Source: an uncultured Opitutia bacterium (lineage in GTDB: Bacteria; Verrucomicrobiota; Verrucomicrobiia; Opitutales; Opitutaceae). From it: a stretch of DNA of 64,000 bases. This document shows positions 51,322-61,059 of this stretch, piece after piece. The position numbers and the translations under genes are program-made. The notes below the pieces were generated by a model that saw nothing but the letters and a program-made list of their open reading frames with translations, had not been told where the DNA came from and did no database searches. Location: the NCBI GenBank assembly GCA_903855985.1, contig CAIOAO010000105.1:1-64000 (forward strand), in the 5' to 3' direction. Within the stretch, counting starts at the first letter, position 1. Each line of letters opens with the position of its first letter.

Positions 51322-53012
51322 TCGGCAACACCGCCACCCTCCATTCGCACCACGTGGTCAGCGGCGGCAATCAAGCAAGTGTTGTGGGCTGCGATGATGA
51401 TCGTTTTACCGGCGTCGCGCTGCACGCGCAGCAGGCGGATGAAGGCTTCCTCTGCGGCGCCGTCGAGAGCGGATGTCGGCTCATCGAGGAGCATGATCGG
51501 AGCTTCGAGGTAAAGCGCGCGGACCAGGGCGAGCCGCTGGCGCTGGCCGCCCGACAAGTTTGCGCCGTTTTCGGTGAGGTGGGTGAAGAAACCCTGCGGG
51601 AGCTTTTCGATGAATTCCAGAGCTCCGACGTCACGGCAGAGTTTCAACAGGCGCTGCAAGTCGGGCTGCGGGTCGCCCGGGGCTAGGTTTTCGAGGATCG
51701 TACCGGTCAGCAAGTGCGTCTGCTGTGGTACCACCGCCAGGGATCGACGCAGGCTCGCGAGCTGGAAATAGCTGATATCAACGCCGCCGATCAGAATGCG
51801 GCCTTGCTCCGGCAGGTAAAGTCGCTGGAGCAGGGCAAGCAGGGTGCTCGTGCCGCAGCCGGAGGGTCCGGCGATCACAGTAATCCTGCTGGCCGACAGT
51901 GTGAGCGAGAGGTGATGCAGCGTGCCCAGCCGGCCCGCATGCTTGAAGCTCACGTCCTCTAAACAAAGGTCGCCTGCATGCTCGGGACCGAATGCGATGG
52001 TTCCCCGGTCAGTCTCAGGTCCGAGGTCCATGATCTCGAACAGCCGGTCGGTGGCAACGAGGGTTTCCTGGATCGAGCTGTTAAGTCCGAGCAATGCCGT
52101 GATCGGACCGGTGAGGTAGCCGGCAAGCGTGTAACACGACATGAGTTCGCCGGGGGTGAGGCCGGTCTCCAGCACCAGACCGGAGCCAAGCCAGAGGAGG
52201 ACGACCTGGTAAGCGGAGGTGAAAAACATCCCAACGGTGCCGTTGCCAAGGGTGGCGAGAGAAGCGTGCCAGCTGGTGTTGAGCAGACGCACGAGGCGCA
52301 GTTCGGTTTTGAACTCCTCCGACTCCTCAAGCTGCAAGCAGCGGATCACGGGCTGGGCGTGCAGGGACGACACAAGCTGCGCATCGAATTCCGCCCCGCG
52401 CTCCATGAGTTGGCGCTGGTAGTTACGGTTTCGCAGGTTGAGGAACCCAAAGAGCGCGGCGTTGAGCGGCACGAGAGCGAGCGAAAGCAGCGCCAGTTTC
52501 CAAGAATAAAAAAACATCCCCCCGAACGCAAAAACCAGGATCAGGGGATTGAGCACGAGATTGAGCAGCGCGGTATTGAGGAAATTCCGGATCTTCACCG
52601 CGTCGGCCACCCGCGAGGTGATCTCCCCTACCCGCATGGTGTCGAAGAACGGCTGCGGCAGCCGCAGCAAGTGACGGTAATAGCCAAGGATGAGTGCCGC
52701 ATCGATCAGCTGGGCGGTCCGCAGGGAGAGCAATGACTGGAAGACTCCAAGGACGAGCCTGAACCCGAGGACCAAAAGCATGGCTAGGCTCAGCAGATTG
52801 AGCAGCGGGCGGTTTCCATCTGGAATGACGTTGTCCACAATCTTCTGGACGTAGATGGAAGTGGCTAGCGCCAGCAGTGTGGAGACCACCGCCCCGACAA
52901 AGGCCTGGGTCAGCACCGCACCGTGGGGCTGTAGCAAGTTCCAAAGCCTGCGGGCCGGCGACACCGTGTGATCACCTGTTTGAAAATCCGTGTCGGGTGC
53001 CAGTAGGATCAA
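51318..53012 (-). CDS. ABC exporter (bacteriocin/PCAT-type core) with Walker A lysine replaced
   Basis: A 564-residue half-transporter: six membrane helices (VVSTLLALATSIYVQKIVDNVIP, LLSLAMLLVLGFRLVLGVFQS...) and an ATPase domain. The helical domain, with RLPQPFFDTMRVGEITSRV and LMSCYTLAGYLTGP, resembles SunT/PCAT-type peptide exporters but lacks the C39 peptidase. The signature LSGGQRQRLALVRAL, Walker B PIMLLDEPTSALD and H-loop AAHNT are intact. The P-loop reads AGPSGCGTST: the essential Lys is Thr388 (codon at 51849-51851, a single-base change from Lys). ATP hydrolysis should be impaired. No precursor peptide gene is evident nearby. Confidence 0.88.
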   Translation of the reverse strand: MILLAPDTDFQTGDHTVSPARRLWNLLQPHGAVLTQAFVGAVVSTLLALATSIYVQKIVDNVIPDGNRPLLNLLSLAMLLVLGFRLVLGVFQSLLSLRTAQLIDAALILGYYRHLLRLPQPFFDTMRVGEITSRVADAVKIRNFLNTALLNLVLNPLILVFAFGGMFFYSWKLALLSLALVPLNAALFGFLNLRNRNYQRQLMERGAEFDAQLVSSLHAQPVIRCLQLEESEEFKTELRLVRLLNTSWHASLATLGNGTVGMFFTSAYQVVLLWLGSGLVLETGLTPGELMSCYTLAGYLTGPITALLGLNSSIQETLVATDRLFEIMDLGPETDRGTIAFGPEHAGDLCLEDVSFKHAGRLGTLHHLSLTLSASRITVIAGPSGCGTSTLLALLQRLYLPEQGRILIGGVDISYFQLASLRRSLAVVPQQTHLLTGTILENLAPGDPQPDLQRLLKLCRDVGALEFIEKLPQGFFTHLTENGANLSGGQRQRLALVRALYLEAPIMLLDEPTSALDGAAEEAFIRLLRVQRDAGKTIIIAAHNTCLIAAADHVVRMEGGGVAD

Positions 53013-53155
53013 AACTCGGTTAGCGGCGTGGGGTGGGCCGGATTCCGGGTAAATAACTCACTGAGAGCATGACGCGTGTTTGCAGAGTAGCCCAACTTCT
53101 GTCAAGAAACGCATCCGGGGTTGATTTGCCCCCGCTACCCCCAAACCATCCCCCC

Positions 53156-54439
53156 GTGACGACCCTTTTGATCGCGCTCCTTGCCGCCGTTTGCGCCGCG
53201 GTTTTCACGGCCTTGTTTTTGCGTGGCCGCCAGGCCGGCCAGATCGAGCGTTTGCGCAGCCGCGAGGAGGAGAATCTCCGCCTCACCACCGAGGTCGCGA
53301 CCCTGCGAGCCGAAGCCGCCCGGCTTTCCACCCTCACGACCCAGCTCCAAACCCGCCTCACCGCCGAGCAGGATGCCCAGGTCCGGTTGATCAACGAATT
53401 CAAGGCCCTTTCCGCCGACGCCCTCAGCCGCAACAACGCCTCGTTTCTGGAACTCGCCAAGGAGTCCTTTTCCAAGCTCCAGCAGGCCTCCGCCGGCGAC
53501 CTCGACAAGCGCCAGCAGGCCATCGACGCCCTGGTCAAGCCGCTCAAGGAATCGCTCCTGCAGGTGGACACCAAGATCGCCGCCATCGAAAACGCCCGCA
53601 AGGAGGCCTATGGCAGCCTCACCGAACAGCTCCGTTCCCTTAACACCGCCCAGCTCCAGCTTCAGGGCGAGGCCAGCAAGCTTTCCACCGCCCTCCGCTC
53701 CACCACCACCGCCGGCACCTGGGGCGAACTCCAGCTCCGTCGCGTCGTCGAGATGGCCGGCATGGAAAACTACTGCGATTTCTCCGAGCAGCAGACCGCC
53801 GGTGCCCTCCGCGCCGACCTCGTCGTCCGCCTGCCGGGCGGCCAGCAGATCGTCATCGATGCCAAGGCCCCCCTCGACGCCTACCGCGAGGCCGCCAACG
53901 CCCCCGACGAACCCACCCGCGCCGCCAAGCTCGCCGAGCACGCCGCCAAGGTGCGCGGCCACATCGACGCCCTCGGCGCCAAGAATTACTGGGAGCAGTT
54001 CCAGCCGTCCCCGGAATACGTCGTGCTGTTTCTCCCCGGCGACCAGTTCCTCTCCGGCGCACTCCAGTCCGACCCCACCCTGATCGACCGCGCGATCTCC
54101 CGGCGCATCCTGCTGACGACGCCCGCCTCCCTCATCGCCCTGCTCAAGGCCGCCGCCTACGGCTGGCGCCAGGAGGCCGTCTCGAAGAATGCCGAGACCA
54201 TCGCAACCCTCGGCCGCGAGCTGTACGACCGCGTCGCCACCTTCGCCGAGCACATCGAGAATGTCGGCAGCGGCCTCAAGTCCGCCCTCGGCCATTACAA
54301 CAAGGCCGTCGGCTCCTACGAGGGCACCCTCCTCCCCGGCGCCCGCAAGCTCGCCGAGCTTGGCGCCAAGGGCGCCAAGGACCTCCCCGCCCCCGGCCCC
54401 ATCGAGATCGCGCCGCGCGACATCACCAAGCGCTCCTGA
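53156..54439 (+). CDS. rmuC: DNA recombination protein RmuC
   Basis: A 427-residue RmuC-family protein. A GTG start gives one N-terminal helix (TTLLIALLAAVCAAVFTALFL) and a long coiled coil (residues 25-150, e.g. EEENLRLTTEVATLRAEAARL). The restriction-endonuclease-like domain follows: GTWGELQLRRVVEMAGM, IVIDAKAPLDAYREA (acid plus IDAK) and YVVLFLPGDQFLSGAL. RmuC is linked to limiting inversion/recombination at short repeats, of interest in a genome full of inverted repeats. Ends three bases before the TIGR03067 gene. Confidence 0.94.
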   Translation: MTTLLIALLAAVCAAVFTALFLRGRQAGQIERLRSREEENLRLTTEVATLRAEAARLSTLTTQLQTRLTAEQDAQVRLINEFKALSADALSRNNASFLELAKESFSKLQQASAGDLDKRQQAIDALVKPLKESLLQVDTKIAAIENARKEAYGSLTEQLRSLNTAQLQLQGEASKLSTALRSTTTAGTWGELQLRRVVEMAGMENYCDFSEQQTAGALRADLVVRLPGGQQIVIDAKAPLDAYREAANAPDEPTRAAKLAEHAAKVRGHIDALGAKNYWEQFQPSPEYVVLFLPGDQFLSGALQSDPTLIDRAISRRILLTTPASLIALLKAAAYGWRQEAVSKNAETIATLGRELYDRVATFAEHIENVGSGLKSALGHYNKAVGSYEGTLLPGARKLAELGAKGAKDLPAPGPIEIAPRDITKRS

Positions 54440-54442
54440 GCC

Positions 54443-54808
54443 ATGGACGATTTCTCCGCCCTGACCGGCCACTGGCAGATCGTGACCGCCGAACTGGCCG
54501 GGGAAAAAATGCCGGAGCTCATCACCCACCAGATCGAACTCGAGTTCGGCTCCGGCACGTACACGGTCCGCTTCAAAGGTGAGATCGCGGACCAGGGAAC
54601 CTACACCTTTGGCGATCCTTCCGGCGTGCAGTCGCTCCAGCTCCAGGGCGTCACCGGCACCAACGCGGGCCGTACGATCCCTGCGATCTATCGCTTTCAG
54701 GGTTCCCAGTTGCAGGTGTGCTACGGACTCGATGGCCAGCTGCCCGCAACCTTCGCGTCGAAATCCGGCAGCGCCCAGTTCCTCGCCACCTATCGCCGAA
54801 AGCCTTAG
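54443..54808 (+). CDS. TIGR03067-domain (lipocalin-like) protein
   Basis: A 121-residue protein. LTGHWQIVTAELAGEKMPELI, ELEFGSGTYTVRFKG, GTYTFGDPSG, AIYRFQGSQLQVCYG and FASKSGSAQFLATYRR fit the TIGR03067 family, a beta-barrel common in Planctomycetes and Verrucomicrobia (pattern L.G.W.VV.AE..GK... F.....Y....L.LCY). Here it has no signal peptide, whereas many members are exported. Ligand unknown. It directly follows rmuC with a short gap, so it is likely in the same operon. Confidence 0.82.
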   Translation: MDDFSALTGHWQIVTAELAGEKMPELITHQIELEFGSGTYTVRFKGEIADQGTYTFGDPSGVQSLQLQGVTGTNAGRTIPAIYRFQGSQLQVCYGLDGQLPATFASKSGSAQFLATYRRKP

Positions 54809-54891
54809 CGGTAGGCGGCGACGTCCCTGTCGCCGCATTCCCGTTCTTCCTTCTTCCTTCTTCCTTCTGCCTTCCGCTTTCCCCCTTTCCC

Positions 54892-55698
54892 GTGCACGTC
54901 ACCCAGCTGTACCTCTACCCCGTCAAATCCCTGCGCGGCTTCGCGGTGACCTCCGCGGACGTCGACACGCTGGGCTTCGTCGGCGACCGACGCTTTCTCG
55001 TGGTGGACGCGAACAACCAGTTCCTCACGCAGCGCACGCACCCGCGCATGGCGCTGATCGAGACGGCCCTCACCGCGCGGGATCTCATCCTCCGCGCCCC
55101 GCACGGCGGCTCCTGTTCCGTGCCGCTGCGCGCGACCGCGCCGGCCGACCTGCTGACCGTCCGCATCTGGAAAAGCGAGGGCCTGCTCGCCGAGGACTGC
55201 GGCGTCGAGGTGGCGGTGTGGCTCTCCGATTATCTCCGCCAGCCCTGCAAGCTCGTCCGGATCGGCGAAAAGTTCTCCCGCCCCGTCCTGAAGGCCTCGG
55301 CCCGGCCCGGCGACCTGTTCAACTTTTCTGACGGCTGCCCCTTCATGGTCCTGACCGAGGCCTCGCTCGCCGACCTCAACGCCCGGCTCGACGAACCACT
55401 CCCCGTGGACCGCTTCCGGCCGAGCTTCGTGATCAACGGCAGCGCCGCGTTCGCCGAGGACACGTGGACGCGCTTCCGGATCGGCAACGTGACGTTCCGG
55501 GCCGCCGGCCCCTGCTCGCGCTGCGCCATCACGACCACCAACCAGCTCACCGCCGAGCGCGGCAAGGAACCGCTCCGCACGCTCGCCCTCTACCGGCGTG
55601 ACGCGAAGGATCCCACCGACGTCAACTTTGGCCAGAACGTGATCCACGAGACGAAGTCCGGCACCGTCCGCATCGGCGACGCGGTGGAGCTGCTGTAG
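54892..55698 (+). CDS. MOSC-domain protein (mARC/YcbX type)
   Basis: A 268-residue protein. MOSC_N features: VTQLYLYPVKSLRGFAVTSADV, LGFVGDRRFLVVDANNQFLTQRTHPRMALI. MOSC domain: VDRFRPSFVINGSAAFAEDTW, RIGNVTFRAAGPCSRCAITT with the molybdenum-cofactor-binding Cys. Such enzymes reduce N-hydroxylated or similar substrates. The GTG at 54892 (VHVTQLYLYPVKS) is preferred because the frame upstream crosses a polypyrimidine spacer (54841-54890). Iron-sulfur ferredoxin fusion seen in YcbX is absent. Confidence 0.9.
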   Translation: MHVTQLYLYPVKSLRGFAVTSADVDTLGFVGDRRFLVVDANNQFLTQRTHPRMALIETALTARDLILRAPHGGSCSVPLRATAPADLLTVRIWKSEGLLAEDCGVEVAVWLSDYLRQPCKLVRIGEKFSRPVLKASARPGDLFNFSDGCPFMVLTEASLADLNARLDEPLPVDRFRPSFVINGSAAFAEDTWTRFRIGNVTFRAAGPCSRCAITTTNQLTAERGKEPLRTLALYRRDAKDPTDVNFGQNVIHETKSGTVRIGDAVELL

Positions 55699-55723
55699 GG
55701 CGACGCTGGCGCCCCACCCCGGC

Positions 55724-56119
55724 TCACCAGTCCCCGTTCACCCGCCCGCGCTTGGCCTTGTGCTTCGCGCGGTGTTTCTTGGATTCGATCATCTTGATCT
55801 TCTGTCCGTAACTTTTCTGCCGCGTCCGGCGCCGCTGCGCCTCGCGCGTCTGCTCGGCCGCCAGCACCGCGCCCCGCGCGCGCGCCTCGAGTTTCGCCGT
55901 CAGTTCCGCCCACGCCCGCTCGCGGTTGGCGGCCTGGGAGCGCTCCGATTGATTGCGCACCTCGAGGCCGGTCGGCCGGTGACGCAACCAGACCGTTGAG
56001 GAGGTTTTGTTGATTTTCTGTCCGCCCGGACCCGAACCACGCACAAACCGTTCATCCACGTCCTCTTCGCGCACGCCCAGGGCGGCAAGCCGGTGGTGGA
56101 TTTGGGGTGGCAAAGGCAT
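55724..56119 (-). CDS. Class I release-factor-like rescue protein (ArfB type)
   Basis: A 131-residue protein. The GGQ peptidyl-tRNA hydrolysis motif is FVRGSGPGGQKINKTSSTVWLRH. The C-terminal tail is highly basic (RRTRQKSYGQKIKMIESKKHRAKHKAKR), which would insert into the mRNA channel of stalled ribosomes as in ArfB/YaeJ. The domain for stop-codon recognition is absent. The start MPLPPQIHHRLAALGV at 56119 is preferred over the longer frame to 56167. It is divergent from the MoxR gene. Confidence 0.9.
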   Translation of the reverse strand: MPLPPQIHHRLAALGVREEDVDERFVRGSGPGGQKINKTSSTVWLRHRPTGLEVRNQSERSQAANRERAWAELTAKLEARARGAVLAAEQTREAQRRRTRQKSYGQKIKMIESKKHRAKHKAKRGRVNGDW

Positions 56120-56200
56120 GGCGGCGGCTTTTTCCTGATGGAAACTTATCTCCGGCCCCGGAGTCATACCACCCTTGGTCCTCCCTTCAAATTTTTCCCC

Positions 56201-57163
<963 letters not shown>

Positions 57164-57196
57164 GTCAATTCGCGCTCATTCGCGCCATTCGCGGGC
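57164..57196. repeat. Partial GCGAATGGACGCGAA-type repeat (copy 8)
   Basis: TCAATTCGCGCTCATTCGCG followed by CCATTCGCGGG repeats the arm motif of 5194-5286 without a partner arm. It fills the gap between the MoxR and DUF58 genes. Confidence 0.6.
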
Positions 57197-57203
57197 ACCT
57201 CCG

Positions 57204-58106
57204 ATGCTGATCGAAAATCAAAATTCGAAAATCGAAAATCCCCTCGCCCTCCTGCGCCAGCTGGAGTGGCGCGTCCGCCACGCCGTCGAGAACGTGCTCA
57301 GCGGCGAGTACCGCTCCACCTTCCGCGGCCGCGGCATGGAGTTCGACCAGGTCGTGAAATACGAGTTTGGCGACGACGTGCGCGACATCGACTGGAACGT
57401 CACCGCGCGCCTCGGCGAGGCCTACCGCAAGAAATTCGTCGAGGAGCGCGAGGTCACCCTGCTGCTCGTGTTCGAGGATTCCCCGTCCCTGCATTTCGGT
57501 TCCGGCGCGCAGTCCAAGCGCGAGGCCCTGCTTGAGCTCGCCGGCCTCGTCATGCTGCTCGGTGCGGTCAACCGCGACCGCGTCGGTTTCGTCCACGCCT
57601 CACCCGGCGGCAACCTCATCCGCCAACCGGTCCGCGGTCGCGGCGCCATCCTCCACGCCGCCGCCACCCTCCTCTCCCGCCCCGCCCCCGCGCCCACCGA
57701 CGGCCCCGCGGAGATCCCCTGGCGGTTCCTCGCCCGCGCAGCGCCGAAGCACAGTATCTTCCTCTGGCTCGGGGATTTTCCTCCCCGCATCGAGCCCGAG
57801 GGCTGGGGCGTCCTGCAGAACCGCTACCAGACGATGGGCTTCCGCGTGGACGACCCGTGGGAACGCGCCCTGCCCGCGCAGGAATCATTCGCCGCCTACG
57901 ATCCCGCCGCCGGCCGGCTCGTCACCCTCGAGGGTTCCGCCGCCGAGCGCGCTGCCCACGCGACGTGGGGCGTCCAACGCGAGGCCGCCTGGTCCGCCCT
58001 GTTCCCCAACCGGCTCAGCCGCCTCGTCGTCGGCACCGACGAAAACCGCCTCGATGCCCTCGTGAAATTCTTCCACGCCCGCATGCGCGCCGGCGTCCGG
58101 AGCTGA
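57204..58106 (+). CDS. DUF58 protein (Bat operon)
   Basis: A 300-residue cytoplasmic protein of the DUF58 family, the usual second gene of MoxR/Bat operons. Family motif GEYRSTFRGRGMEFDQVVKYEFGDDVRDIDWNV at residues 34-66, then ARLGEAYRKKFVEEREVTLLLVFEDSPSL and a vWA-like fold (HFGSGAQSKREALLELAGLVML). Reads on from MoxR with a 40-bp repeat-derived gap. It is thought to be a client or adaptor of MoxR. Confidence 0.93.
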   Translation: MLIENQNSKIENPLALLRQLEWRVRHAVENVLSGEYRSTFRGRGMEFDQVVKYEFGDDVRDIDWNVTARLGEAYRKKFVEEREVTLLLVFEDSPSLHFGSGAQSKREALLELAGLVMLLGAVNRDRVGFVHASPGGNLIRQPVRGRGAILHAAATLLSRPAPAPTDGPAEIPWRFLARAAPKHSIFLWLGDFPPRIEPEGWGVLQNRYQTMGFRVDDPWERALPAQESFAAYDPAAGRLVTLEGSAAERAAHATWGVQREAAWSALFPNRLSRLVVGTDENRLDALVKFFHARMRAGVRS

Positions 58107-58118
58107 GCGCAGACCCAG

Positions 58119-59222
58119 ATGATCCCACTTCCTTCATCTCTTTCCGGGGCCTCTTCCTTCTTCCCTCTTCCTTCTTCCCTGGCTGCGTGGACCGTGCCGA
58201 TCGGCCACGGCTACGTCCTGCAGAATCCCGAGTGGCTGCTCGCCGTATTCGCCATCGGCCTCGTCTTCCTGCTCCGCCAGCGCCGCCGGGTGCCCGTGCT
58301 GCTGGTGCCATTCGCCGCCGCCTGGCACCGCCCGTCACTCGCGTCGTTCTCGCGCTGGCCCGTCGGCCTCGCCGTCGTGGGCCTCGTGTTGCTGACCGTT
58401 GCCCTCGCCCGCCCGCAGCATGTCGAGGACAAGCGCGAGGTCCGCTCGCAGGGCTATGACATCATGCTGGCGATCGACCTCTCCGGCTCGATGCTCGCCG
58501 AGGACTACGACAAGGACGGCGACCGCATCAACCGCCTCCAGGCCATCAAGCCCGTCATCCAGGCCTTCATCAACGACCGCCCCAGCGACCGCATCGGCAT
58601 CGTCGTTTTCTCCGGCCGCGCCTACACCCTCGCGCCGCTCACCTTCGACCACGACTGGCTCGGCAAGCAGACCGAGCGCCTGAAGATCGGCCTGATCGAG
58701 GACGGCACCGCCATCGGTGACGGCCTCGGCGTCTCCCTCACCCGCCTCGAGCAGGCCAAGCGCGAGAGCGGCGGCAAACGCTCCGGCGCCTTCGTCGTGC
58801 TGCTCACCGACGGCGTCAACAACCGCGGCGCCCTCACCCCGGATCAGGCGACCGAGATCGCGCGGACCCGCGGCGTGCCCGTCTACACCATCGGCGCGGG
58901 CAAGGACGGCATCGTCCCGTTCCCCGTGTTCGACGACAAGGGCAACAAGATCGGCTACCGCCGCATGATGGCCGACCTCGACGAGGAGGCCCTGCGAAGG
59001 ATCTCCGAGCCCACCGGCGGGCATTTTTTCCGCGCCGCCGACACCGACACGATCCAGTCCGCCTTCAAGGCGATCGACAAGGCGCAGAAGATCGAATTCC
59101 AGGCCAAGAGCTACCTGATCACCACGGAGCTGTTCTACTGGCCCGCGGCCCCCGGCCTGTTCGCCCTCCTGCTCGCCGCGCTCTTCGCCCGTCCGCTCTG
59201 GCAAAGGGAGGCCGTCGCATGA
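58119..59222 (+). CDS. vWA-domain membrane protein BatA-like
   Basis: A 367-residue protein: two N-terminal helices (VLQNPEWLLAVFAIGLVFLL, WPVGLAVVGLVLLTVALARPQ), a vWA domain (residues 110-310) with an intact MIDAS start AIDLSGSMLAEDYD, and a C-terminal membrane helix (APGLFALLLAALFARPLW). The frame starts in a pyrimidine-rich tract (TTCCTTCTTCC repeats) that encodes PSSLSGASSFFPLPSSL; the conserved part begins near VPIGHGYVLQ, so a GTG near 58191 may be the true start. It overlaps the next gene by 4 bp (ATGA). Confidence 0.9.
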   Translation: MIPLPSSLSGASSFFPLPSSLAAWTVPIGHGYVLQNPEWLLAVFAIGLVFLLRQRRRVPVLLVPFAAAWHRPSLASFSRWPVGLAVVGLVLLTVALARPQHVEDKREVRSQGYDIMLAIDLSGSMLAEDYDKDGDRINRLQAIKPVIQAFINDRPSDRIGIVVFSGRAYTLAPLTFDHDWLGKQTERLKIGLIEDGTAIGDGLGVSLTRLEQAKRESGGKRSGAFVVLLTDGVNNRGALTPDQATEIARTRGVPVYTIGAGKDGIVPFPVFDDKGNKIGYRRMMADLDEEALRRISEPTGGHFFRAADTDTIQSAFKAIDKAQKIEFQAKSYLITTELFYWPAAPGLFALLLAALFARPLWQREAVA

Positions 59223-61054
59223 CCTTCGCCTGGCCCCAGCTCTTCTGGCTGCTGCTGATCCCCGCCGCCCTCCTCGGCGCGGAGTTCGCCCGCCGGCGGC
59301 GCGCGGCCGGCGTGGTCCATCCCAAGATCCGGCAGGCCGAGGCCGGCACCCACAACCTGACCTTCGTGACCACGCCCGCCCGCCGCAACCGCGCCCGGAT
59401 CTGGCTCTGCGTGGGCCTCGCGCTGTGCATCACCGCCCTCACCCGCCCGCAATGGGGCCGCATCGAGGAGCCCGTCTTCGACCAGGCCCGCGAAATCCTC
59501 ATCGCGATCGACCTCTCAAAATCCATGCTCTCGCAGGACGTGCGGCCCTCCCGCCTCGAGCGCGCCAAGCTTCTCACCCAATCCCTGCTCGAGAAACTCT
59601 CCGGCGAGCGCGTCGGCCTCGTGTCGTTCGCCGGCACGGCCTTCCTGCAGAGCCCGCTCAGCTCGGATTACGAGATCCTCCGTGAGTTTCTGCCCGCCAT
59701 GGGTCCTGACTTCCTGCCCGAGGGCGGCACCAACTACCGCGCCCTCATCGAGACGTCCCTCGCGGCGTTCGGCACCGGCACCGCCGACCGTTTCCTCATC
59801 GTGCTCAGCGATGGCGAGGCGACCGACGACGACTGGCAGTCCGCCGCCGCGGAACTGAAGAAAAAGGGCGTCCGCGTCATCAGCCTCGGCATCGGCACGT
59901 CCGCCGGCGCCATGATCCCCGACGGCGACGGCGCCTACGTGAAGGACGAGCGTGGCGCCGTCGTCCTTTCGAAACTCAACGGCAGCACGCTGCAGGAACT
60001 CGCCTCCGTCACCGGCGGCACCTACCGCGACGCCAGCACCTGGCTCGATCTCGCCGGCGTGCTCAAGGCCACCGTCGAGGCCGGACAGAAGGGCAAGTTC
60101 CTCGAGAAGAATACCGTGCGCCTCGTCGAGCGCTTCCAGTGGCCCCTCGCCTTCGGGCTGTGGTGCCTGCTCGTGAGTTTCTGCTACGAATTTCCCGTCC
60201 GCCCGCGCCCGCGCGACCTCAAGCTCGCGCCCGCCGCCAGCCGCACCCCCGCGCCGGCCCGTCCCGCCGTCGCCGCGCTGTTCTTCGGCGGCCTGCTCCT
60301 CGCGGGTCTCGGCCTGCCCGCCCCCGCCCGCGCCGTCGCCGACTCCGCCGCGCCGCTCGCCAAGATTGTCGGACGCCTCTCCGCCAAGGACGACCGCAGC
60401 GCCCGCGACTGGGCCGAATTCGCCCACGAAACCGTCAGCTGGGGCCAGCGCATCCAGGATGACCAGAAACAGGTGCCCGAGGGTCCCGTGCGCGACGCCC
60501 TCTCCGCCGTCGGACTCGGCGCCAAGCTCGATCCCAAATCCGCCGACTGGCCCAAGCTGCAGCAGGACCTCGAGGCCCTGCTCCAAAAACCCGAGCAGAA
60601 GAAAAAGGATCAGCAGCAACAGCAGCAGCAGAACCAACAGCAACAAAAGCAGGACCAACAGAACCAGGACCAGCAAAACCAGCAGCAGCAGAATCAATCG
60701 AAGCAGGACTCCCAGTCGCAGGGCAATCCGTCGCAACAAAAGGACCAGCAGCAGCAGCAGAATTCCCCGCAAAACCAGAAGTCCAACCCGGCCGACAAAA
60801 AACCCGGCCAGTCCGCCTTCGGTGACATGCAGCAGCGCGACGCGCAGGCCCAGCCGCCCTCCCGCGAAACCCAAAAGGTCGGCGGCGTCCCCGAGAAAAA
60901 GGAGGGCGACAAGGCCCCGGTGGACCCGGCCCTCACCCTGCCGCTGCAGAAGCTCGACCAGCTCCGCAATCAGGATTCCCCCGCCGAACTCTTCCAACTG
61001 ATGGACGCCGACCACAAGCCGGTCGCGTCCAAGAAAAAAGGCAAAGACTGGTAA
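59219..61054 (+). CDS. vWA-TPR-type membrane protein BatB/BatC-like with a Gln-rich tract
   Basis: A 611-residue protein: helix FWLLLIPAALLGAEFA, a second helix ARIWLCVGLALCITALTRPQW, a vWA domain with MIDAS AIDLSKSMLSQDV and later VLSDGEATDDDWQ, a third helix about residue 300-315 and one near 355-375. A helical (TPR-like) part follows (DRSARDWAEFAHETVSWGQRI). From about residue 462 to 525 the chain is a Gln/Lys/Asn-rich tract (QQQQQQQNQQQQKQDQQNQ...). BatC's TPR module is normally separate; here it seems fused and largely replaced by the tract. Coupled to the previous gene, six bases from BatD. Confidence 0.88.
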   Translation: MTFAWPQLFWLLLIPAALLGAEFARRRRAAGVVHPKIRQAEAGTHNLTFVTTPARRNRARIWLCVGLALCITALTRPQWGRIEEPVFDQAREILIAIDLSKSMLSQDVRPSRLERAKLLTQSLLEKLSGERVGLVSFAGTAFLQSPLSSDYEILREFLPAMGPDFLPEGGTNYRALIETSLAAFGTGTADRFLIVLSDGEATDDDWQSAAAELKKKGVRVISLGIGTSAGAMIPDGDGAYVKDERGAVVLSKLNGSTLQELASVTGGTYRDASTWLDLAGVLKATVEAGQKGKFLEKNTVRLVERFQWPLAFGLWCLLVSFCYEFPVRPRPRDLKLAPAASRTPAPARPAVAALFFGGLLLAGLGLPAPARAVADSAAPLAKIVGRLSAKDDRSARDWAEFAHETVSWGQRIQDDQKQVPEGPVRDALSAVGLGAKLDPKSADWPKLQQDLEALLQKPEQKKKDQQQQQQQNQQQQKQDQQNQDQQNQQQQNQSKQDSQSQGNPSQQKDQQQQQNSPQNQKSNPADKKPGQSAFGDMQQRDAQAQPPSRETQKVGGVPEKKEGDKAPVDPALTLPLQKLDQLRNQDSPAELFQLMDADHKPVASKKKGKDW

Positions 61055-61059
61055 CTCTC

